45,446 nucleotides of DNA from Candidatus Gallacutalibacter stercoravium (lineage in GTDB: Bacteria; Bacillota; Clostridia; Oscillospirales; Acutalibacteraceae), in NCBI GenBank assembly GCA_018716975.1, contig DVJE01000050.1:1-45446 (forward strand), in the 5' to 3' direction. This document shows, piece after piece, positions 1 to 6,594 of the stretch (positions within the stretch are counted from its first letter, which is position 1; the number at the start of each line of letters is the position of its first letter). Both the position numbers and the translations under genes were made by a program. Under the pieces are notes generated by a model that saw only the letters and a program-made list of their open reading frames with translations, had not been told where the DNA came from and made no database searches.

Positions 1-213
1 AATCCGACGACAGCCATATGTGCACATATACTTCCCACTGTTACGACATGCTTGAATCTGTCCCACCAAAAGGGTCTCGCGATTTGACTGCTTGCTTCGC
101 TTTCGGAAACTGTAATATCCGCTGCGTGATATATCAAAGAAACGGCACATAGAAACAACCGGATACTTGGATGCATATCTTTGTATGATTCCATATTTGA
201 CTTGAGCCCTCAC
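1..213 (-). CDS. IS3-family transposase OrfB, N-terminal part (cut by window edge)
   Basis: The minus-strand frame that is -1 relative to OrfA stays open from the end of OrfA to the window edge. It reads VKYGIIQRYASKYPVVSMCR, then FFDISRSGYYSFRKR, the typical start of IS3/IS150 OrfB proteins with the HTH_21 region before the DDE integrase core. The DDE core would lie beyond base 1. A GTG at 213-211 overlaps the OrfA stop and could start a free OrfB; alternatively OrfB is made as an OrfAB fusion by -1 frameshifting, usual in this family, but no classic A6G slippery run is evident. Whether the element is intact cannot be judged. Confidence 0.75.
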   Translation of the reverse strand, partial: MRAQVKYGIIQRYASKYPVVSMCRFFDISRSGYYSFRKRSKQSNRETLLVGQIQACRNSGKYMCTYGCRRI

Positions 214-509
214 CTCCTTTCGGCTGCTTTGAGAAAATCCCGCAGCAGTTCATTTTCCATTCGAAGCTGTTTCACTTCTTTTTCTAACGCTGATAGTGTG
301 GTTGGTATTTGCTTAGCTGGTCTCCCACGTCGTTTTGGAATACGTTCCTGCTCTTTTTGAGCTTTGCGTCTTGGCCTTCTCAAACATTCTTTGACCTGTT
401 CTTTTGTAAATCCAAACTTTTCTCCGATCTCCCGGCAGCTATGTCCTTCCTGATGCATCTGCTTCATTTCTTCATAGTACTGTTTGATATGGGTATAGCT
501 TCTTGCCAT
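210..509 (-). CDS. IS3-family transposase OrfA
   Basis: This encodes 99 residues with an N-terminal helix-turn-helix of the IS3 OrfA type (CREIGEKFGFTKEQVKECL), a basic linker (RRPRRKAQKEQERIPKRRGRP) and a C-terminal leucine-zipper helix (LEKEVKQLRMENELLRDFL). OrfA binds the IS ends and pairs with OrfB. The ATG at 509 is preferred over the in-frame GTG at 521 because a GGGGG stretch lies about 11 bases upstream of the ATG. It ends in GAA AGG AGG TGA, and that AGGAGG could also serve as the ribosome binding site for OrfB translation. Confidence 0.8.
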   Translation of the reverse strand: MARSYTHIKQYYEEMKQMHQEGHSCREIGEKFGFTKEQVKECLRRPRRKAQKEQERIPKRRGRPAKQIPTTLSALEKEVKQLRMENELLRDFLKAAERR

Positions 510-591
510 ATTCAAATTCACCCCCGTTGTAGTTCTATCCTACTCCGGGGGTGGTTTCTTTGCAACTGTCCTTTTGGGGCGGAATAGTTCA

Positions 592-891
592 GAGCAGAGC
601 GGTTTTCTTTGGGATGTGCCATATCAAATAGTTGAAAAGATAAAGAAATAATCAATTTGTCATGATGTTATAATGTAAATTGCAAAATGTCAATAGCGGT
701 AACAAAAAATATGAAAAGAAATACAAGGCTTGCAAGCCGAAGCTCTTTTTGCTGCCGGCGACATTTGGCCTATACCGTATGTTCCGGATTTATTTGCATT
801 CTTTTTTGTTTCGCCGGATACGAGCGGTTAAATTTCTTCTTCTTGGGGGAATATTCCGCCAATTTAGCGGCGGATAAAGAGACATATGGGT
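592..891. other. Intergenic region between IS end and thiC promoter
   Basis: No convincing gene is seen. Several short frames overlap but lack ribosome binding sites and recognisable motifs. An extended -10 element (TGT followed by TATAAT at 669-674) is present without a clear -35 box, so a short transcript toward thiC is possible but unsupported. Confidence 0.4.
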
Positions 892-920
892 TTGACAGGA
901 AACCGGGCGGCGGTTATAAT
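892..920 (+). promoter_or_regulatory. Consensus sigma-A promoter for thiC
   Basis: TTGACA at 892-897 and TATAAT at 915-920 are separated by 17 bases, a full-consensus vegetative promoter. Transcription would start near 927, about 30 bases before the TPP riboswitch. The strength of the promoter implies that control is exerted at the riboswitch rather than at initiation. Confidence 0.9.
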
Positions 921-954
921 AAAGGTGGTTTTCTTTGCCCATGGGCAGAGGAAG

Positions 955-1060
955 GCTAGACTGTCCGGGGAGCCGGGCCCAAGGGCCGGCTGAGAGGGGG
1001 CGTTGCCCCGACCCGCTGAACCTGACGCGGTTAGCACCGCCGTAGGCAGACAGCATAGGG
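955..1060 (+). ncRNA. TPP riboswitch (THI element)
   Basis: Conserved THI-element segments appear in order: CTGAGA at 990-995, ACCC at 1011-1014, CTGAACCTGA at 1016-1025, GGTTAGCACC at 1029-1038 and CGTAGG at 1041-1046. The outer P1 helix can form between CTGTC at 961-965 and GACAG at 1049-1053. This RNA binds thiamine pyrophosphate and lowers expression of the downstream thiC. A hairpin with a U-tract follows at 1106-1130, pointing to transcription termination as the control mechanism. Confidence 0.95.
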
Positions 1061-1105
1061 CAGGGGGATCCCCTGTGTTTGCTCTTTTATGTCTATGTTT
1101 GGTGC

Positions 1106-1130
1106 CGCACCCGTGTGGGTGCGTTTTTTA
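1106..1130 (+). terminator. Riboswitch-controlled intrinsic terminator
   Basis: CGCACCC at 1106-1112 pairs with GGGTGCG at 1117-1123 around a GTGT loop and is followed by a T-run. It sits between the TPP aptamer and the thiC start, so it is the likely expression platform. The C/G-rich stretch at about 1060-1076 may form a competing structure. Confidence 0.8.
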
Positions 1131-1197
1131 TTGTAGTTTGATATGCGGCGCGGCCGTTAAGGGGGCGGCGCATAGATGCACGGAAAGGATGAAGAAA

Positions 1198-2514
1198 ATG
1201 CAAACCGTTGATAGGCCGTATGCAACCCAAATGGATGCCGCCCGGCGCGGTATTGTGACCAAAGAGATAGAAGCTGTGGCCCGTAAGGAGCGCATAGAGG
1301 TAGAGAAACTAATGCCTCTGGTGGCCAGCGGCAAGGTAGCTATACCGGCCAATAAAAATCATACCTGTCTGGATCCCGAAGGTATCGGCAGCATGCTGCG
1401 CACCAAGATTAACTGCAACCTGGGCGTTTCTAAGGATTGCAAAGATTACGACGTAGAGATGCAAAAGGTGTTAAGTGCCGTTGAGCTGGGCGCGCACGCC
1501 ATTATGGATTTAAGCTCCCACGGCGATACGCGGCCCTTCCGCCGCAAGCTGACCGCCGAGTGCCCCGCCATGATAGGCACTGTGCCGGTATACGATTCGG
1601 TGATCCATTTTCAGCGCCCGTTGGATGAGCTGTCTGCCCAAGATTTTATCCAAGTGGTGCGGGATCATGCCAAAGACGGCGTGGATTTTGTAACGCTGCA
1701 TTGCGGCATCACCCGCAAAACCATTGAGCAAATTAAGAAGAATAAACGGCAGATGAACATTGTTTCTCGCGGCGGATCGTTGGTATTTGCCTGGATGACC
1801 ATGACGGGCAACGAGAATCCCTTTTATGAGTATTACGATGAAATTTTGGATATCTGCCGGGAGTACGACGTCACCATCAGCTTGGGCGACGCCTGCCGCC
1901 CGGGCTGCATTGAGGATGCGTCGGACGTGTGCCAGATAGAAGAGCTGGTGCGCCTGGGTGAGCTGACCCAGCGCGCTTGGGATAGGGACGTGCAGGTGAT
2001 GGTGGAAGGCCCCGGCCACATGCCTATGGATCAGATAGCGGCCAATATGAAGTTGCAAAGCACCATCTGCAAGGGCGCGCCTTTTTATGTGCTGGGGCCG
2101 TTGGTAACCGATATTGCCCCCGGCTATGATCATATCACCGCCGCCATCGGCGGCGCCATTGCGGCGGCCAGCGGCGCGGCCTTTTTGTGCTACGTTACCC
2201 CGGCCGAGCATTTGGCCTTGCCCAATTTGGACGATGTGAAAGAGGGCATTATCGCTTCTAAAATTGCCGCCCATGCCGCCGATTTGGCCAAAGGGGTGCC
2301 CGGCGCCATCGAGGCGGATCACCGCATGGCCCAGGCTAGGCGTAAGCTGGACTGGGAAGCCCAGTTTGAAGTGGCAATTGATAGTGAAAAAGCCCGCCGT
2401 TATCGCGAAAACGCCAAGCCGGAGAATGACGATACCTGCTCTATGTGCGGTAAATTCTGTGCTGTGCGCAGCATGAATAAGGCATTAAACGGGGAATACA
2501 TCGATATTCTGTGA
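1198..2514 (+). CDS. thiC: Phosphomethylpyrimidine synthase ThiC
   Basis: ThiC is the radical-SAM enzyme that rearranges aminoimidazole ribotide into 4-amino-5-hydroxymethyl-2-methylpyrimidine phosphate, the pyrimidine branch of thiamine synthesis, in the cytoplasm. The protein is 438 residues, the usual size for the short bacterial form. It has the family blocks [39 protein letters not shown] and the C-terminal cluster-binding CxxCxxxxC (C414, C417, C421). The ATG at 1198 is chosen because GGAAAGG lies 9 bases upstream; the ATG at 1189 overlaps that site, and the longer open frame from 1003 runs through the riboswitch. It is transcribed alone, under the promoter and TPP riboswitch upstream, and ends at a strong shared terminator. 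Confidence 0.97.
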   Translation: MQTVDRPYATQMDAARRGIVTKEIEAVARKERIEVEKLMPLVASGKVAIPANKNHTCLDPEGIGSMLRTKINCNLGVSKDCKDYDVEMQKVLSAVELGAHAIMDLSSHGDTRPFRRKLTAECPAMIGTVPVYDSVIHFQRPLDELSAQDFIQVVRDHAKDGVDFVTLHCGITRKTIEQIKKNKRQMNIVSRGGSLVFAWMTMTGNENPFYEYYDEILDICREYDVTISLGDACRPGCIEDASDVCQIEELVRLGELTQRAWDRDVQVMVEGPGHMPMDQIAANMKLQSTICKGAPFYVLGPLVTDIAPGYDHITAAIGGAIAAASGAAFLCYVTPAEHLALPNLDDVKEGIIASKIAAHAADLAKGVPGAIEADHRMAQARRKLDWEAQFEVAIDSEKARRYRENAKPENDDTCSMCGKFCAVRSMNKALNGEYIDIL

Positions 2515-2556
2515 TGGCGGGATTTGTTGCCCATTGATAAGCGAAGAATAGAAAGT

Positions 2557-2604
2557 AAAAATCCACGGGGCAAGCGTTCACATGACGCTTGCCCCGTGGA
2601 TTTT
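2557..2604. terminator. Bidirectional terminator between thiC and the TIR operon
   Basis: A perfect stem of about 20 base pairs (2557/2558-2577 with 2585-2604) with a 7-base loop is flanked by A-runs and T-runs, so it can stop transcription from both sides. It separates the convergent thiC (+) and the TIR gene (-), which ends at 2630. Confidence 0.92.
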
Positions 2605-2629
2605 ATGTATTTTACAAAAGAAAGGGCTG

Positions 2630-4444
2630 TTAAACGGTTCGGCCTAAAAACTGCCAGGCGCCTTCATATTCCCCGACACGCACCTCGGCTTTTAAGGATT
2701 CGCACTGACGTTTGAGTTCATCCGCCTGGGAAGTTACCGCCTCGATACGCTGTTGCAGCTCCTGATAAGTGGCGATGGTCTGCCGCGCCACGGCGTCGGT
2801 GCGCCGGTAGGCCACCACTTGACTGTGCAGGGCACTGGCAAGCTCGCTGTTTACATATTGCTCTTTTAAAGCAGTGTAGGCGCGCTCTACCGATTGACGC
2901 AGAGGAATTAGGTTCGATATCATGGCAACTTTGTTGTGTGGGTTAGATTCATCATTAAAACGTTGACGTTGCTGGTCATACTGCTGTTGAGCTGCATTCA
3001 AATTTTGCTGTAGTGGCGCGGCGGCAGTATCCATAGCGCTGATTTGCTGTTGAATATTGTCGGCGGTTTCCTTCATAGAGGCTACAAATCGGCTGGTTTC
3101 CTCCTGCTGGCTCTGCAGCTGGGCCTGAATGTCGTTGGCGGCTTGCCGCAAACCGGCTTGGTTAATCTTATTGCGCAGCTCATCGTCCAACGCCCGGCAT
3201 ACCCGTTCCACCTGCTCCAGAACGGCAGTATGCACGGCTTCATAAGTTTTTTTCAACTCTGGCTTAGCGAAGCGAATGGCGTTTTTATAAGCGATTTCGT
3301 CGTTAAATAGCTTGCCGCGTTTGATGAGATCCTCCGCCGTACGGCACTTGCGGCGGCACAGCAGCAATCCCCAGTAAGCCTGGGCGTTTTCAGGAGCTTT
3401 ATCCAGTGCGCGGTTGTAGTAAGTAGCGGCTTCGTCGAATTGACCGTTGTCCAAAAAGATATCTGCCCGCTTTAGCAGGGGCTGAACCTCCTGCTGGCCC
3501 GGCTGAGAGGTTGGAGCAGCAGAAGCCGCCGCAACAGCGGCCTGACCGCCGGTGCGGCTTGCCGTTAATTTTTGAATATACTCCAGCAGCTGCAATTCCC
3601 CCACCGGTGTGCCCATATTTACCGCTTGCAGCGAGGCAATTTCACGGGGAAAATCTATTTCGGGAATCAAATCCCAATAAGCGGGAATAAGGGTTTTTTC
3701 TTCTCCTTTATTGATGAGCTCTAAATACCGGGCCCATTCGTTTTTTACCCATGGTGCTGTAAAATATTCCGGCTTGGAACCCAGCAACACCATCACCCGC
3801 GCACTATGCAGGGCGGAAAAAATAATGGGCTCGTAATTTTTACCCAGAGGCAGCGATTCAGGCGCATAAAAGGTGCGGATCCCCCGGGCGGTGAGCTTAT
3901 CGTACAACGAACGGGCGCGAAAGCTGTCCATCGTCCGCTCGCCTTCGTCTTGCTCCTTGTAGCTGATAAAAACATCAAAGCGCTCCTGCTTGGCAGCGAT
4001 GGAAAGAATCTCTTGCATAATGGAGTCAATTTCCTTTGCCTGCTGCTCGTAGCGCACCTTGGCGTCGGGATCGGCGCGGCTGATTACATTTTGATAATCG
4101 GGGTCGTTTAAAATGGAGCCGTATTTGGCGCGGTGGCAGGTGGGAATATAACGCCCGGTGGCAGGATCTTTGACATATTCAATGCCGTATTTACATAACA
4201 GCAGACCCCAGTAGGCCTCTGCGTCGGTACCATCTTCGGCTATTACTTTTTCATAAACCGAGATAGCCCGGTCAAATTCGCTGTTCACGCGCAGGTCATT
4301 GGCCCGATTGTGCATGTTGGCTAAGCGTTCGTCTTGATCGTTGGGCAATGTCCACAGGGAATCGCAGGAATCACACACGGCAGTTTTGCCGTCCTGATTA
4401 GGCACAAGGTTACCGCCGCACATTTTACATTTAAATACCGCCAT
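2630..4444 (-). CDS. Zinc-ribbon/TPR/TIR-domain protein
   Basis: A 604-residue cytoplasmic protein. Seen: an N-terminal zinc ribbon (C6/C9 and C24/C27), a TPR-like helical segment with AYWGLLLC (residues 42-145), a TIR domain (about 156-297: FDVFISYKEQDE, BB-loop-like APESLPLGKNYEP, WVKNEW), a low-complexity A/Q linker, a second TPR-like segment repeating AYWGLLLC (about 323-400), and a long helical coiled coil (405-585). E236 in WVKNEW sits where TIR NAD hydrolases carry the catalytic glutamate. TIR proteins of this ribbon/TPR type are common in gut Clostridia, usually of unknown role. It is the last gene of the SPFH operon, 12 bases after the preceding gene, with a GAGGAGAAGGA ribosome binding site. 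NAD hydrolysis or signalling is inferred from the family, not shown. Confidence 0.88.
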   Translation of the reverse strand: MAVFKCKMCGGNLVPNQDGKTAVCDSCDSLWTLPNDQDERLANMHNRANDLRVNSEFDRAISVYEKVIAEDGTDAEAYWGLLLCKYGIEYVKDPATGRYIPTCHRAKYGSILNDPDYQNVISRADPDAKVRYEQQAKEIDSIMQEILSIAAKQERFDVFISYKEQDEGERTMDSFRARSLYDKLTARGIRTFYAPESLPLGKNYEPIIFSALHSARVMVLLGSKPEYFTAPWVKNEWARYLELINKGEEKTLIPAYWDLIPEIDFPREIASLQAVNMGTPVGELQLLEYIQKLTASRTGGQAAVAAASAAPTSQPGQQEVQPLLKRADIFLDNGQFDEAATYYNRALDKAPENAQAYWGLLLCRRKCRTAEDLIKRGKLFNDEIAYKNAIRFAKPELKKTYEAVHTAVLEQVERVCRALDDELRNKINQAGLRQAANDIQAQLQSQQEETSRFVASMKETADNIQQQISAMDTAAAPLQQNLNAAQQQYDQQRQRFNDESNPHNKVAMISNLIPLRQSVERAYTALKEQYVNSELASALHSQVVAYRRTDAVARQTIATYQELQQRIEAVTSQADELKRQCESLKAEVRVGEYEGAWQFLGRTV

Positions 4445-4456
4445 TCTTCCTTCTCC

Positions 4457-5158
4457 TCATTTCAGAATTTTGCACTTTGCGTTGCGTTCCTTTAGTGCGT
4501 TGCGTATGTCGTTGCACAGCGGGGTTGCCTCTTGGCTTCTGCCCTCGCGCAGGCAGGCGCCCAAATAGGCTATCTGGTTTATCAGATAGTTCTCCATCTG
4601 CGCCAAAGCTTCGTGGCTGACGGGGTCGCTGTAACGCAGCTCTTCCGCAAGGCTTTTTAGATCTTTTTGTAAGCCGGCGTCTTGGGCGTAGGGCAGCAGC
4701 GCTGCAACGTCTGTGGAAAGGTTGCGCACGAAAAATACCTGCTGGTTTTCCTTTTCCTCCATTTTTTCAGCGTGATCCTTGGCGAGCAGGCCGGACACCA
4801 AAAAGACGATTTCCACCCCGAGGATCAGAATTTGGATAACAAAGGCCAGTTTAATATCGCAAGCAGGGAAAAGCATGATGATGGAGGCGGCTACCAGCTC
4901 CACCACTAAATAGACCCCGGCGCTGCGGCTGATGGGGTAACCTAAAAACAGATCACGCGGGATAATGCCGTTTTTGCCATAGACCAAAAACGTAACCAAA
5001 AGCTGCATGCCGAAAGCTACAAGCACAAATAAATAAGAGCACCAGAAGGAAGGGGTGGTTTGCACGCCGCCAATTAAGACAAACAGGACTAAGTTGTAAA
5101 TTAGAAACCCGGTCAACCAACCGATGGCGCCCAGAATATATTTTTTGTTCATTTTCAT
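4457..5158 (-). CDS. Four-helix membrane protein with cytoplasmic helical tail
   Basis: A 233-residue protein of no family I can name. Four hydrophobic segments fill residues 8-130 (for example ILGAIGWLTGFLIYNLVLFV and VIQILILGVEIVFLVSGLLA), followed by a charged helical cytoplasmic tail (about 132-233) rich in Glu, Lys and Leu that could mediate contacts. The start ATG at 5158 has AGGAGG about 10 bases upstream. It lies between the two-helix membrane protein and the TIR gene in the same operon, so it may anchor or sense for the TIR protein; this is inference from position only. Confidence 0.82.
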   Translation of the reverse strand: MKMNKKYILGAIGWLTGFLIYNLVLFVLIGGVQTTPSFWCSYLFVLVAFGMQLLVTFLVYGKNGIIPRDLFLGYPISRSAGVYLVVELVAASIIMLFPACDIKLAFVIQILILGVEIVFLVSGLLAKDHAEKMEEKENQQVFFVRNLSTDVAALLPYAQDAGLQKDLKSLAEELRYSDPVSHEALAQMENYLINQIAYLGACLREGRSQEATPLCNDIRNALKERNAKCKILK

Positions 5159-5205
5159 CGCGCGGTTACCTCCTATCCAATCAATACGCCGGAAAACCAG
5201 CGGGG

Positions 5206-5718
5206 TTAGGCATCACCATTACCGGTGTATTCATCAATTTTTTTCTGTAGCTCCTGAAGCTTTTGAAAAGAAACCCGTTCCAAATTTTGCAAGGCGGCAC
5301 TGGCTTCGGTTAAGGATTGGTGGGTGGATTCCCATTCTTCCTTCGCCTCGTCAATGTTGGTCTGCCAGGTATCGCAGACGACAACAAGCCCAGCCTGCTG
5401 CGATTCCTCGCTTTTCGCTTTTGCCGCAGCGTGTTGGGCTGCCAGTACCTTTTGTGCAGAAATACCACGGACAACTCCTGTAAGCACACCAATGGCCGTG
5501 CCAATGATTTCTACATAAAGGCAAGTTTGAAAAGTAAAATACTCTGATTCGGAAATTGTTTGGCAAACACCGAATACGCAGGCATTGCCTAATATTTCAG
5601 TGCAGCCTTCCCCTAGGCAGGCCCCAAACGCGCAAAGCACAACAAAGGCAATGAGTAAAATTGCCGTGGTAATAGCTCCAGCAAACAGTCCTTTGAGTAT
5701 TCCAGTAAAAACCTTCAT
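5206..5718 (-). CDS. Two-helix membrane protein with cysteine-rich loop and coiled-coil tail
   Basis: A 170-residue protein not recognised as a named family. It has two hydrophobic helices (about 8-32 and 66-86) separated by a loop with several cysteines (C34, C39, C47, C52, with C29 and C66 at the edges), then a helical, charged tail (about 90-165) predicted as coiled coil from its heptad-like spacing. The loop cysteines could form disulfides if the loop faces outside. A GGAGGG site precedes the ATG at 5718. Operon position between the Lgt-like gene and the four-helix gene suggests a shared membrane complex. Confidence 0.8.
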   Translation of the reverse strand: MKVFTGILKGLFAGAITTAILLIAFVVLCAFGACLGEGCTEILGNACVFGVCQTISESEYFTFQTCLYVEIIGTAIGVLTGVVRGISAQKVLAAQHAAAKAKSEESQQAGLVVVCDTWQTNIDEAKEEWESTHQSLTEASAALQNLERVSFQKLQELQKKIDEYTGNGDA

Positions 5719-5787
5719 TTTTCCCTCCGCACCTCATTTGTGATTAATTAAACAGCGGCTTCCTTCACACACAAAAAGGAACGCCGA

Positions 5788-6594
5788 CTATAAACCTTTT
5801 ACCACCCGCTCACCTGTGGGCGGACGAGTTCTGCGCTTTTGCCGCCAATAGAAAAACAACAAAGAAAATAACAGCAACAAACTGACAATCTGGCTGAAGG
5901 ATATGCCGAAATAGACACCGCGCACCAGATCGCCCCGCATAAACTCCAGAAAAAAGCGGCAAGCCGCGTATGCCGCCAAGTATATTGATATGAGCCGCCC
6001 CGCCAGCATCTTTTTACAAAAAAGTGTCAGCATGCTGCCGAAGATAAGCATAAGACATACAGCTTCGATCAGTTGGACGGGGATACAACACTGTGTGCCG
6101 GTTGGGCGCACATAACACACAGATAACGGGCCGCTGTATTCCTTGCCGTAGCAGCAGCCCGTAAAGAGGCAGCCCAGCCGCGCCACACCGTGAAACAGCG
6201 GAATAAACACCGCCAACACATCCAATTGCGCCTTTTCGTTTATCAGGGCGCCTTTGTGCTTTTTCAGCCAGCGTAAAACCAACCGATAAACCAGCAAAAA
6301 TCCCAAAATACCGCCGTAGGCTACAAATGCGCTGCGCCCGATATCTTCCAACGTCAGGTTACGCCCTTCATACAGGGCGTTCAGAACTTCTACGAGCAGG
6401 CCGAAGAATCGCCCGCCGCCCAACAACCCCAAAAGGGAAAGAACCAGTTGCCAGCCAAACCAGCGCAGATCCTCCCCTTTATGCAGCATTACCAGCGTGG
6501 CTGGGAACACCGCCGCCAACAGCCCCAAACCGGCAAAAAAATGATAAGGCGCCACCCCAAAGATATAAAAATCTCCTACGATTACTGTTATCAT
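5788..6594 (-). CDS. Lgt-like membrane protein (prolipoprotein diacylglyceryl transferase family paralog)
   Basis: A 268-residue polytopic membrane protein with about seven hydrophobic helices. Family signs: YGGILG (93-98), VARLGCLFTGCCYG (137-150, matching the GR-x-G signature block of Lgt) and RFFLEFMRGD (213-222, matching the conserved C-terminal Arg region). Lgt transfers diacylglycerol from phosphatidylglycerol to lipoprotein cysteines. The position of the essential His of the E. coli HGG motif is Tyr93 here, and the Asn after the signature Arg is Cys, so canonical transferase activity is doubtful. Its ATG overlaps the stop of the SPFH gene (ATGA at 6591-6594), implying translational coupling. 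It is more likely a specialised paralog than the housekeeping lgt. Confidence 0.85.
   Translation of the reverse strand: MITVIVGDFYIFGVAPYHFFAGLGLLAAVFPATLVMLHKGEDLRWFGWQLVLSLLGLLGGGRFFGLLVEVLNALYEGRNLTLEDIGRSAFVAYGGILGFLLVYRLVLRWLKKHKGALINEKAQLDVLAVFIPLFHGVARLGCLFTGCCYGKEYSGPLSVCYVRPTGTQCCIPVQLIEAVCLMLIFGSMLTLFCKKMLAGRLISIYLAAYAACRFFLEFMRGDLVRGVYFGISFSQIVSLLLLFSLLFFYWRQKRRTRPPTGERVVKGL

Larger units (their letters stand above)
1..591 (-). mobile_element. IS3-family insertion sequence, partial (window edge)
   Basis: Two consecutive minus-strand frames encode an OrfA-like helix-turn-helix/leucine-zipper protein and the N-terminal part of an OrfB transposase, the layout of the IS3 family. The upstream end on this strand is probably near 587-591, where the minus strand reads TGAAC followed by a C/A-rich stretch, as expected for an IS3-type terminal inverted repeat. 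The other end lies outside the window, so the matching repeat and the target duplication cannot be checked. Family is clear; the exact boundary is a guess. Confidence 0.75.

Noticed and set aside
1003-1197. N-terminal extension of ThiC
   Set aside because: It would be translated from inside the TPP aptamer and through the terminator hairpin; the start at 1198 has a good binding site and gives the normal family length.
1510-2322. 270-codon open frame antisense to thiC
   Set aside because: It is a His/Gly/Ala-rich shadow of a highly conserved gene, with no binding site and no motif.
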